Assembly: GCA_038380795.1 (NCBI GenBank)
Contig: CM076266.1
Coordinates: forward strand, 10,996,001 to 11,060,000
Source of the DNA: Pyrocephalus nanus
Taxonomy: Eukaryota; Chordata; Aves; Passeriformes; Tyrannidae
Reading direction: 5' to 3'
DNA length: 64,000 nucleotides
The position numbers and the translations under genes are program-made. The notes under the pieces were generated by a model. That model made no database searches and was not told the origin of the DNA. It was given only the letters and a program-made list of their open reading frames with translations. Shown here piece after piece: positions 1 through 10,549 of the stretch. Position 1 is the first letter of the stretch; each line of letters opens with the position of its first letter.

Positions 1-139
1 TATGATGCCTCCTGTGAGGCTACTCAGACTCTTCAAGACTCTTTGACTCTGCAAGTGTTAAGACTTGTCATATCAGGATTGATGCTGGAGCTAAGTAATG
101 CAGCTGGATCTGCTTCCTGTATAACAACCAAGATAAGGC

Positions 140-660
140 AATGGGTGATAGTAGTAGGCAATTCTCTTCTGAGAGGTACAGAGGCACCCACCTGCTGACC
201 TGATATACTACAGAGGTACACTGCTTACCCGGGGTTCATATCAGGGATGTCACTGTGAGACTATCAAGCCTCATATCCAATATATAGATCCATATATATC
301 CAGTTATACACCACTGACTGTCATCCACTGCTGTTGTTTCATGTGGGCACCAGAGATACAGCCAGGAGCAGTATGAGGAGCATCAAGAGGGATTACAGAT
401 CCCAGGGAGTGATGGTAAGGGACTCTGGAGACCAGGTAACTTTTTCATCAGTCCTCTGGTCAGAGGAAAGAGGTCTGAAAGGGCCAGTTGAATCTAATGA
501 TTCAACAAATGGTTACAGGACTGGTGCCACAGCTACTGAAACCATGGGAGTTACTTTGAGAAACCTGGGCTGATGGGGGCTGATGGGGTCCACCTGTCAG
601 AGAACCACAAAATACATCTTAGGTCATAGGCTTGCCAAGATGGTAAATAGGGCTTTAAGT
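140..660 (+). pseudogene. CR1 ORF1 remnant, SGNH/esterase-like domain
   Basis: Some CR1 elements encode an ORF1 protein with an SGNH-hydrolase (esterase) domain. The translation here shows the block I equivalent GNSLLRG at 157-177, where GDSLLRG would be expected, and the block with HVGTRDTA at 340-363, where GTND is expected. Both the catalytic Asp of block I and the Asn of the GTND block are therefore altered in this copy. The two blocks are in the same frame, but stops lie between them, for example after the TEAPTC stretch. The region ends with RLAKMVNRALS near 630-660, resembling the C-terminal end of the domain. It is a dead copy. The esterase identity rests on the two motif blocks and their spacing. 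Confidence 0.7.
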
Positions 661-728
661 TAAAGTTGCTGGGGGAGTCCCATGAGGGAGAGTCCTTGAG
701 GGAAGAGGGGCCCAAGAAAACTGGTTTA

Positions 729-1190
729 TATTTAAGAATCAGCTCCTGCAGGCTCAGAAGTGATGCATCCCAATGAAGAGGAAATTGGGTGAGAAGGCAC
801 AATGCCTATATGGAGGAATAAGTAGCTTCTGGACAAACTTCAACACAGAAAGGAAGCCTACAGGGAGTGGAAGCAGGGACACATAGTCTGGGAAGAACAC
901 AGAGAAACTGTCCAGGCAGCCAGGGATCACGTTAAGAAAGCTAAAGCCCTGACAGAATTAAATCTGGCCAGGAGTGTCAAAGGCAACAGGAAAAGCTTCT
1001 ATTGGTACACTGATTGTAAAAAGAAGACTAGGGAAAATGTGGGTCCCCTCTGGAAGGAAACATGAGATCTGCTTACTCATGATACAAAGAATGAGGTTTT
1101 TGACTTTTTTGCCTCAGTCTTCATCAGCAAGTGCTTTGATCACACCACCCAAGTTACAGAAGGCAAAGACAGGGACTGGGAGAATTAAGA
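729..1190 (+). pseudogene. CR1 ORF2 linker remnant (between EN and RT)
   Basis: The segment lies between the endonuclease and reverse transcriptase of CR1 ORF2. An open stretch from about 829 to 1060 reads [20 protein letters not shown], then a run of basic and helical residues, then [20 protein letters not shown]. This is the linker that precedes the RT in CR1. A stop falls after PLWKET near 1063. Weaker homology continues to about 1190 (NEVFDFFASVFISKCFDH), after which the sequence jumps straight to the 3' tail, so no catalytic domain is present. Confidence 0.75.
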
Positions 1191-1261
1191 ACTGCCTGCA
1201 GGGGGACTGGAACTAGATGATCTTTAATGAGCCTTCTAACCCACACCATTCTATGATTCAT

Positions 1262-2080
1262 TTATAATGGAAACTGTTATGTTTGCATTGGGTGAGCTTT
1301 TTTCTGCTTTTACTTTAGTCAGCACTGACATTATGAGCCTGTAAAAAAAAGAGCTGATAAAATATTTGACATATTAAGTGCTTTTGGGACTTTGGAATAG
1401 GCAGTGGGTTATACCAGAATGAATAAGTGCCACATAAACACTAGTGGATGGGCAAATGTGAGATAAAATTTTTGTTTGTGTTTTGTGTCATGCTTTCTCA
1501 AATATTACCCTTAAAGAGGCAGTGGTGTTTTTAACAGCATATAACGCTAACAGTAAGACCAGACTGAGAAAAAAATATTGATTTCAGCTTTTAAGGCAGT
1601 TACTGTTACCATTTTGAATTCTTTTCCTTTAACTGAATTAACCCATAGTTTTATCAACTTACTCATATTACAGAATGTTTACAATTATATGAAGTTTCTG
1701 CAGTGCTTTTCTTTATTTGCAGTTCCATCACTTGATAGCATTTTGTAGAACTGAGATTTCTTAAAAATTGCAAGTTCCTCCCATCCAAAAGGAAAATTTA
1801 TTTGTTCCATGACTTAGCAGGAGTGAAATTTGTATCTGAGGTATATATGCTCCTGAACAGAAACTAGTAGAAAAGATTCTCACCATATTGTTTTATTAGG
1901 ATGGCATAGAACAGGGGATGTCGAGAAAAGAGAGGAAAAATCTGTTTCCTGTATTTGGGTTAGCTGAAAACGGAAAGATTGACTTGACTTTCAGGGACTC
2001 TGCCTGAATTTCCCTGCTGAGGTTACCTGAAGGATACTGTGCAATAGTCTCATTTCTCCTCGGTGTGCCAAGGTGAACCA
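1262..2080. other. AT-rich single-copy DNA, no feature seen
   Basis: Only short chance ORFs are present on either strand. No splice-bounded exon, repeat family or GC-rich block was recognised. Confidence 0.5.
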
Positions 2081-2084
2081 CACA

Positions 2085-2345
2085 AATGCCTCCAATAGCT
2101 CTCAGCTATTCTCATGTGAGACAGATTGCTGAGCTTCTGTTTGGCTTTAGAGATGTTCGCGTGCCAGTCACTGGGCCACACGATGACAAATTACCTCTCT
2201 GCCAATATGAGAGCTGGGACAGTTCTCTCCACAGCCTCCACCAGATGGGCCTAATTAAACTATTAGCCAATGACTGAGGTCTGATGGCTCCATTAGGAAT
2301 CCTCCTGTGCTTAAATAAACAGCTCAAAATAAATAGTTTTCTCAA
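2085..2345. promoter_or_regulatory. Candidate conserved non-coding element
   Basis: A roughly 260-bp block of balanced base composition stands out from AT-rich flanks. It is open in one frame on each strand (2086-2277 plus, 2112-2345 minus). It contains a homeodomain-type site CTAATTAAAC at 2251-2260 and an inverted-CCAAT-like TTAGCCAATGA just after it. Neither predicted peptide resembles a known protein, and overlapping open frames on both strands are better explained by a stop-poor, constrained non-coding sequence or by chance. Conservation cannot be tested here. Confidence 0.3.
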
Positions 2346-2349
2346 TTAC

Positions 2350-5285
2350 AGTTTTTTTTTTCATGTCCTTTTCTGGCATATTCATTAGCAGACTGTCTCC
2401 TTTGTCTCCTTTTTACTGATGGGATGGGGCCTTCTTGACACTGTGCAAGAGTTTCAAAAGGCTATAATGGCATTAACCAGTCTGCTTTGAGGAGTTAACC
2501 TCCATCCTACCCCAAAGTATCCATTTTATTGGACTTTATGGCAAATATTTATTTTCCCTTACAACATGCAGCTTCACCCTGACTCTAGGTTTTGCTGCCT
2601 GGATGCACTGAAGCCTGTCAGTACCAGTGTACCAACACTGCAACCTACACTGCCTCCATCTCTCCTCAAACTGTGATCCCACAGCCTATGTTGGAAGGGA
2701 GGGATAACCTCTTTTCATAATTTCTACCTAGAAATAAGTTCTCCCACCTTAATAACTATCCTTAGGGTCCAATTTTATCCCTTCCACCTCTACTTTTTCC
2801 TGAAATTATTTTTTTCCTCGTGATTCAGTAGTGACCTGATGTATCTTGTCTAGAAATCAGTTCATGGACCACAAGGATCTCAGCTTTTTGATAAGGAAAA
2901 TCCAGTTGGAACTTGATGTCTTAAACTACATCTTCCCCTCTCTTCCCTCATTTCAAAAATTTCCTTGTGAAAGATCCTGCTTACTCATTTCTTGAGTTCT
3001 CCTTGATTCTCAGATTCCCAAGGACATCTTCATAATCCAGAACTTTCTGTCTTTCCTGCCCAAGCAATGTAAGGACGATGAGGTCTGCAGTGACTGCTAG
3101 TCATGATTAAATACTTTTTTTTGACTCATTCTCAGAGGAGAATTGCTGCTTCGGGGGTGGGTGTTGGTCCCACAGGAAAAAAAAATGGATACTTCACCCA
3201 TTAATAGCACTCCTTGGCAGCAGTGTTTGACTCACTGTTTGAAATGAGCAACCAGCATTTTACATAAAACAAGTAAGACAGATCCTTCAATATACCTAAT
3301 GTCAAACATTGTCTTATTCATGTAACTAATTATGACTGTTTGAGCTCAAAAATAGCAAGATGCTAGCACCACACCTTCACGTATTTAATTATAACTCATT
3401 TGGTATCGATTCCCCATTGGCTCTGATAGAGCCATTGAAGACACTGTTTTTCTAATTGCTCCAGAAAGAAATTGACATTTAAATTGTATAAGTTTTAAAA
3501 CATACTGGGTTGTGAACCCAAAACTATGTCTATTTAGTCACTGAAAGGAAATGAAAAATTGAAATTGTTAACTGTGTGAAAAACCAGGATATTTCAGAGG
3601 CAGATCCTGTGACAAACTGAACTTGTGAAAGACCTGTTCCTTGGTGACTTCATGCAAGACTCCCAGGTAGTGAGATTCATCACTATTCAAATTAAATTAT
3701 TCACTGGTTATGTCACCATTAACCCCTGAAATGTTTTTTGAGATCACCATTTAAATAAGCCATTTTTTTTATGTTACTATTGGACTGGAATGAAATCTGA
3801 GTAAGTATCTCAACTCATTCAGTCACTTGCAGCTTTTAGGGAAGATAGTGAGTTCAGAAAGCGACTAAAATCATAGGTATGAGGAGGTAGAGGTATCACT
3901 AGAATTAAAGGTTTCAATAACTTTGTGTCTAGATCTTCTTTTGAGCTCCTGGGGGGAGTCTGCAGGGTGGGAGTATTTTGGAGAGGGGTGCTTTCTGTGC
4001 ATTCTGCTTCCTCCTGGTACTTTACCACCAGTAAAGTTAGGGATGTGTCTTGTCTCCATCATAAATGAGGACCTCAGAGAAGAAAAGCTAACATGGAAAG
4101 GGGTGTGTTTGGAAGGCTGTAGAGGATTAAAGAAGGAAGATTTTAAAAAGGTGTGCAAGAAGCTGCATTTTTTTTCTTTCTTTTTATTGTTACAGTGTTC
4201 TCAAGGGCTAACAGTGCTTCCACCAGATGAGCCATTAAGTGAAAAGAATGAGGAGCCAGTTCAAAAACCAAATACAAAAGAAGCAAGTACCTGATGAAAG
4301 TACATGACTTGATGCGAAAAGCCCCTGTGAAGAATAATAGAACTAAGAAAATGCCTATATTAGAGAAGGAAATGCCCGTGTCTATAAGGCAGAGAGCTGT
4401 CTCAGTCAAAATCAGGTCCATTTGTATTTAAAAACTAGCCTTGTTTCCTTTACAAAGTGGATGTGATTAAGTATCTTAGTTCACAGAAATAACCTACAAA
4501 CACACCCCTTCAACCAAAGTCAACCAGAAACACATTTACTTAGGCTGCCCCACCAATTTATCTTAACCCTGGTGTTAGCAGGCAACTTTTTAGCAGCTGT
4601 CTCTTTCCATACCCAAACTCCTCTCTCTCTTGCTGAGCACTCTAACCCCCTTATTGCCTTGCATCCACCCAACCTTCTCTATGTCAAGAGAGGCAGTAAC
4701 ATTCAGTTGTTAATGCTCACAGAGGAAATTCAATCAGAAAGAAGGCCGTTTTGTATGACCTGAAAGGAAGGTCAGATTAATAGAAGGAGCCAGGAAATTC
4801 CCACCTGCTGCAGCAGGAACCACTGTAATGCTTCTGTTCGTGCCACCCAGTTTGTACTGAGATATTCAGAATTCTGCTAGAAAAGCTGCACAGATTTCAT
4901 CAATTACCTCACAGACACTAGAATGACATACTTTCTTTTTCCTTTGTTCAACTCAAAGACCTAAGGTTATCTTCAGAGCTCAGGTTCTGTGTTGATTGGA
5001 CTTGAGTGGTTGATGGTTTTCTTTCGGTCTTAGTCCTTAAAACATAAACCCCTTAAAGCCTAGCATTAGTAAAAGAGCCCAGACCATGCCTGTATTTGGT
5101 ACATCATGTTTAATTGCATCTCTGAGCTAACATGAACGCATTGTTTAAACCTCAAGTATTGGAACTGTCACATTGTAAAATTTCATTGAAGTCCCACTTC
5201 TCTGCCTGAAGTGCCATAATGTTACCCAAGTGGGGAAAAGGGTTCTTCTGAGATTGATTTTTCAGACACTGTAGTTCTGTTCAAT
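2350..5285. other. AT-rich desert, no feature seen
   Basis: The region is mostly AT-rich unique sequence. A 123-codon open frame at 3923-4294 has no recognisable domain. It runs through a polypyrimidine tract and an acceptor-like ...TTATTGTTACAG at about 4171-4195, followed by a 33-codon open stretch. This is too weak to call an exon. Confidence 0.45.
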
Positions 5286-5289
5286 TGAA

Positions 5290-5650
5290 TTCACTCAAGT
5301 AGTGGTTAACATAAACACTGTGGAGAGTATGACATGTCAAATTAGCAGCTTTGCAAATCTCCTGTTAATTGTCAGCCTAATTAAAAAATTGCTAATTATA
5401 ATGTTTATAACTTCAAATAACTGCTCAGCTATAAAGCATTGGCTGTCAGGTGTAAACAGGGGGACTGAAGGAAAAAAAATCAATCGACATCTGTTAATTT
5501 ATCAGAGGCAGTACACTAAATTGAAAAATGGATTGCCTAATGCACTGTAAATCTGCATTACGATAAAAGACCAATTCATTTCAACACCTGTTTAATAAAT
5601 GATAATGGCCATCTTTAGTGGCTAGCCCTAGGGTTTCTTCTGCCAATCAG
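5290..5650. promoter_or_regulatory. Candidate developmental enhancer / CNE
   Basis: This is a dense cluster of homeodomain and POU-like motifs: TTGCAAAT at 5351-5358, CCTAATTAAA near 5376-5385, GCTAATTATAA at 5391-5401, TGTTAATTTATCAG near 5492, GATAAAAG near 5562 and the E-box CACCTG at 5585-5590. Several sit in short runs of 8-12 bp separated by apparently ordered spacers, as is typical of vertebrate enhancers near developmental genes. No ORF of note is present. The call is inferred from motif density only. Confidence 0.4.
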
Positions 5651-5654
5651 ACTC

Positions 5655-7885
5655 AGAACCCTGCCTTTACTAGCATCAGACAAGGAATTGATTGAACCCT
5701 GTTAAGATGTATATAATATCTCCTCCCTTCTTTATGGTGATTAAAATGAATGGTCTTTACAGAAAATTTTTGTTAAAAAACCTCCTGGCTTTCCCATGCC
5801 ATAAAGAGTAAATCTGTCTCATCCTTCTAAGGTTCCTCTATTTTAGAAGCACTGCTCAGCTTGAAAAAATTTGAGTGCCAGTTCCAATCACTAACATCTA
5901 TTGACTTTCTTCCTTTAAAAGCTATAGAGCCAAAAGGCAATACCTTCATATTTTTCTCTTAAATATTTATTTTGATCAGATACATGATGTACTTCTGTAG
6001 CTTACAGGAAAGTAAAAACAAACAGCTGTGTTTGTAAACTGCTGTCTTCCAAAACACAGTTTAGTTCAAAGAGCTGCAAAGTCCTAGACAGTAGCTGCTC
6101 AGTTCCTCCACAAGTCAGATGGTGTTATTTTTTCATTTATTTTTAAATTTCTATATTTTTCAGGGAACTGTAGACTACTTCTAATGGCTAACAACAGTCC
6201 AGATTTTTGGGACAGTCAGGTGAATATAAGTATCTGTTTTTTATTTCCTCTGTGAAAACCTGGATTGCTCCCAACAAAGTTTGAACAAAGAAGATCTATG
6301 TCTCAGGAAAGGACTCAGCTTTTCTAGAGTTTGAGAAATAGATTTTCTGACGATCCTGCTCCTGTTTGCTAATGCCCAATGGCAGCAATATAGATTGCTG
6401 CCTCTTGGCTAACCAACATCATGCTATTTCCTGTTCATTTCCCCAAAGACATGCTTTGGAGCTACTTGCCTTTCCTGAATTCAGCAACATCCTTTAGAAC
6501 AATGTCCTTGGCAGTGTGGCAGCAGTTGCCATGTCTCCCCTAGACATGTGTCATGACACTGTGCTAATGGCTCTCATTTCTGGTGACATTTCCAGCATGC
6601 AACACTGCTTCTCTTTCTCTTTTAAGCACATTTTGTGTGATCAGGCAGCTTTTGTATTAAATGATAAAATTCATCAGTAGGTTTCCTATGTGTTTCTGAG
6701 ACTGCAAAGCTTCGTAACGTATTACCAAGTTAAACTAAGTTAATATTTAAGACTGTTTTTAAATTGTTGGTTGCGATGAGAGGGCCAAATACGGGTGAAG
6801 ATGAAATTTGATCGTGATCATGTTTTGCTTCCTCAAATTCTTATTCCCACTTCCACTCCACGATTAAAATATGTTTTCATTTCCCATTAACCTTTATAAT
6901 GCATCTTTTATCATTTTATATTCTGATTTCATGTAAGAGCTTCAGACAATGCTGGGACTCGTACAAAGACAAAAAAAGGCTAGTCCTTGACCCCTACAGG
7001 TAATGGTGAAATCAGGGTAGACTCAAGGAGAGAGGGGCAAAAGGAACAAAATTATTCTTAACCAAACTCTGCATCCTAGCCAGAAAGTATTGTAAATCAT
7101 ATCCTGACTTAAATCAGATAATGCTGAGCATTTCAGTTTATTTTCAGAAATGTATATTATGGTAATGGTTCTGGTAATTACACTTTTCCTACAATTTCCT
7201 CAAAAAGAGACTCCTGCTTATAAAATAAAATGCAAAATCAAGGAGTTTACAGTACAGAGGAGGAGAGAGGTGGTATGGGAGAAGCAGGACTTACACAAAA
7301 CTTCACATGCTTCATAACTTACACACACACAAAACTTGTCCTGAATCACAGGCTAGGCAAAGATGTCCAGGTATTGTTTTAAATGTGTTGCATCTGTATC
7401 CCTGTTTCAACTGGGAAACAGTAGTAGTCTGTATTCCATGTTTTTGGTGGTTAGAGTTCAGCTATAATTTATACTTCAGTTTCATCATGTCAAAGTAAAG
7501 CGCAAAATTTGGTTATTCATGGGATCAACATTAGTAATTTCTAACAGTGTATAAGCAATGCACATACACACATAATAATAACTCTACCCAGTTTGGAGTA
7601 AACAAAACCAATTTTTTATGACATGTTTTAAATTTCCATTTTAAACTATGGACCATATACAGGTACTGATAGAACCTTCCTTTATTAACTTGTATGGATG
7701 AAACTGTTTTCTTAAGTAAACTACTGACTTAGATTTCAAAATCTCTAGGGAAATTTTTTTGTAAGGTTTTCCTTTTTACAAAAAAAAAGGTTTTCATACC
7801 AAGAGATGAATTTTTACATCCCCACCTGCCTTTAAAACCCCTTTCTTGTTCTTGGCAGTTTTTCGTTATTATTTCTGCTTAACCC
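5655..7885. other. AT-rich unique DNA; weak motif-rich block near 6.63-6.85 kb
   Basis: No gene or repeat family was recognised. The stretch around 6630-6850 has an unusual cluster of CpG-bearing words in AT-rich sequence (TTCGTAACGTATTACC, GTTGCGATGAG, AAATACGGGTG, TTGATCGTGATCA). It could be another conserved block, but this is weaker than the candidates listed separately. Confidence 0.35.
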
Positions 7886-7887
7886 TA

Positions 7888-8478
7888 TGTTCTGGTTTTG
7901 GCTCAGGTAGTGTTAATTTTCTTCACAGTGCCTAGTATAGGGCTGTGTTTTGGATTTGTACTGAACACAGGGTTGATAATACAGAATGTTTTTGTTATTG
8001 CTGGGCAGGACTTACACAGAGCCAAGGCGTTTTCTGCTCCTCCCACAGCCACACTGGGGAGGAAGTTGGGGGTGCATGAGAGGTTAGGAAGAGACACAGC
8101 CAGGACAGGTGACCCCAACTGACCAAATGGATATTCCAGACCATATGACATCATGCTCAGTAAGTAAAGCTGGGGGAAAAGAAGGGGAAGGGAGTTTTGG
8201 AGTGAGGGTATTTGTCTTCTCACGTCATTGTTCCATGTGATGGGGCCCTGCTCTCCTGGAGATGGCTGAACACCCACCTGTACATGGGAAACAGTGAATT
8301 AATTCCTTGTTCTGCTTTATCTCTGTGCATGACTTTTGCTTTCCCTATTAAAGTCCCTTTATCTCAACCCACGAGTTTTCCAGCTTTTACCCTCCTGATT
8401 CTCTCCTCGATCTGCTGGTGAGGGAGTGAAAGAGCAGCTCTGAGGGGCTTGGTTGCTGGCTGGGGTTAAACCGTGACA
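7888..8478 (+). mobile_element. Solo LTR, ERVL-type endogenous retrovirus
   Basis: The element starts TGTTCTGGTTTTGGCTCAGG and ends GGGGTTAAACCGTGACA, giving TG...CA ends with short inverted termini (TGT...ACA). The flanks are CCCTA (7883-7887) and CCCCA (8479-8483), a 5-bp target-site duplication with one mismatch, as expected for ERVL. Inside are the phrases ACACAGCCAGGACAG, CTGACCAAATGGATATTCCA and CCATATGACATCATGCTCAG. A polyadenylation-like CTATTAAAG lies near 8345, followed by CTTTATCTCAACCCACGAG, all familiar from bird ERVL LTRs. No internal retroviral sequence is attached, so this is a recombined solo LTR. Open frames within it are incidental. Confidence 0.85.
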
Positions 8479-8479
8479 C

Positions 8480-10200
8480 CCCAGAAGTCAAACATTATGC
8501 TTTCCCCATTGCATACAAATACTAGATCTTTGGCACACCTAAGCACACACCTTTTAAGGGAAAGCCATTAAAATTAATGTAACAGCATGTACATCCATCT
8601 GGTGTATACAAGTCAGCCAGAAGCGAGTCCTTTGATGGATTTAGTCTGCCTTGTACATCTTATGAATTCAAACAGTTAAAAATGTTGTGACCTTTATGCC
8701 CAATATTGTGCATAATTTTCAAGATGATAGAAATGCAAGTTATCTATCTTCTGAATTTATTTTTTAAACATAGGTCGGCAAGCAAACTTGAAAAGTATTT
8801 TTGTAAAATAATATTTTAATCCATTAAAAGATGATGGAGAATTAATTTACTATCACAGATGACACTGTTATGATCTGAAATTCCACACTAAATAGCCCCC
8901 CCCCAAATTACATTAAATGCCACAAACAATAGAAGACCAAGGTAATATCTAATTTATTTTCTGGCTTAAATAAACTAAGCTCTGAAGCCTGAAAAGAGAT
9001 CACTGAAAGTGTTGTGTAGCTACTTTTTAAAAAGTATTTTAAGGAAATGTGTCTTAAGTTTTACCCAGACTGTCTGCAGATTCTAAGGTATCAGCAGCAC
9101 TGTCAAACACCTTAAGAAACATGTTAATTCTGTTGACAATAATAATAATTTTGTTGACAAGAAAAGTAATTTTACATTTGGACGATGCAGACCAAGCAAT
9201 TTTTGTACCTCCAGTGATAAACAGCAAATTGGTTCCAGAGCTAAATTACAAAGAAAAAAAATTACGAGAATTGTGGGATATCTGACACCTGAATCATCCC
9301 TCAAAATAATTACAAGAAATATTCATCCTGTACCAAATAAGGAACAGGATGCTGGTCACGCTACATGAACTATGCTGTGTTATGTTTTAACTATTTTTGT
9401 TGATGGTAATCACGATTTTGGAAACTTTGGTTAATTTAGGAAAGAAAATGAATAATACTCTGTAAATAAAGATTCAGAGAGGAAAGCGATTCAGTTTTCA
9501 GTAGGACCTGAAAGGATAACTCATCATGATATGTTCATTTAATTTTAACTGGGAGGAAAATAAAACTTGGAAAAATACCAAATACAGTAGACATCAGCAT
9601 TTTACTGCAAAAATTCAAAATGTAGATTTACATGAAACAAGGAACAGAACTGAGCAAGACAGATCACTACTCAATATGAGTGACCAAAAAAAGGGCTATT
9701 AAATACTAAAAAAGTGGAAGAAAAAGATCATGTTTAGATTTTTAGCTCTTAAGATCAGTGCATATTCACTGACTGATCAGTGTCTCTGATAGTATATAAG
9801 GTCCTTGATAGCTGCATCTACCAGTCTTCCTCTCCTGTGGCTTTTTTAATTTATTTATCTAAATAGTGCCATTATAAATATTACAGATGTAACAGGAGTT
9901 TCTCTGGTATTGTGCTACACAATCAACCTTTTCCTTAACATGCCAAGGCCCTCTGGTAGAACCTTTTATTTTAATATAGATCATATATCTACTATAACAG
10001 ATATTATGACCATATGTCTCTCTCTATACATATGTATATTGTTGTAAGAATGTATTCTGCATATAAAAAGATATATGCATACATAAATGTAGTTAATTGC
10101 ATCAGGATAATTTAGTCTGTTACTGATTAAAAATGTCCAAATGTTAAGAGGCACATTTATTCTTAGAACTTTTTTTTTTTATTTCCTAATGTTAAAGGAG
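8480..10200. other. AT-rich desert, no feature seen
   Basis: Long AT-rich unique sequence with a short C run near 8898. A locally repeated phrase at about 9128-9165 (TGTTGACAATAATAATAATT, then TTGTTGACAAGAAAAGTAAT) is the only internal structure noted. Confidence 0.5.
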
Positions 10201-10204
10201 TGTT

Positions 10205-10545
10205 GAATACATCAGCTAGGGACACTATCCTGTTAGTCACCACATTTAGATAATTCATTTGCAATATCCAATTATCCACTATGTTAATGCCACACATCTG
10301 TGTGCAAACCCTGCCAATGAGAACACATTCACGTTCAAAAAATACTCTATGCTCGTACTACTGCAAAATAAATCCCCATCGCTCCATCCAGTATTTTCAG
10401 TCACTTGGTCTTTATACAGGAAAAAAAACCCCCAGTACAAACATCACAAAGTCAGGCTTATTCAATGGAAGCATAAAATAAAAAGCTCCTGCAATTATTT
10501 GTTGCCAATTTCCTGAACCCTCTGCATTGCAAAGCAGAATTAAAC
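10205..10545. promoter_or_regulatory. Weak candidate CNE
   Basis: A block with two overlapping plus-strand open frames (10259-10516 and 10281-10481) and motifs such as ATTTGCAATATCCAATTATCC near 10257. No protein family is recognisable in either frame. The low stop density in several frames is the only reason to separate it from the surrounding desert. Confidence 0.2.
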
Positions 10546-10549
10546 ATTT

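Larger units (their letters stand above)
1..1260 (+). mobile_element. CR1-family LINE, internally deleted and decayed
   Basis: This is a non-LTR retrotransposon copy, now inactive. Three pieces of a CR1 are seen in order. The first is an ORF1 remnant (about 140-650) whose translation contains VIVVGNSLLRGTEAP and, in the same frame further on, HVGTRDTARSSMRSIKRDY. The second is an ORF2 linker remnant (about 729-1190) with [35 protein letters not shown] and [11 protein letters not shown]. The third is a 3' tail (about 1196-1258) reading GGAACTAGATGATCTTTAA and then CCATTCTATGATTC, the usual CR1 end. The endonuclease domain and the whole reverse transcriptase are missing, so at least two internal deletions have occurred. 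Stops interrupt all frames. The copy may extend left of the window. Family assignment is from recalled CR1 protein patterns; the exact subfamily is unknown. Confidence 0.85.

Noticed and set aside
3923..4294. 123-codon plus-strand frame with an internal acceptor-like site
   Set aside because: It has no domain, runs through a polypyrimidine tract, and has no matching upstream donor or conservation evidence.
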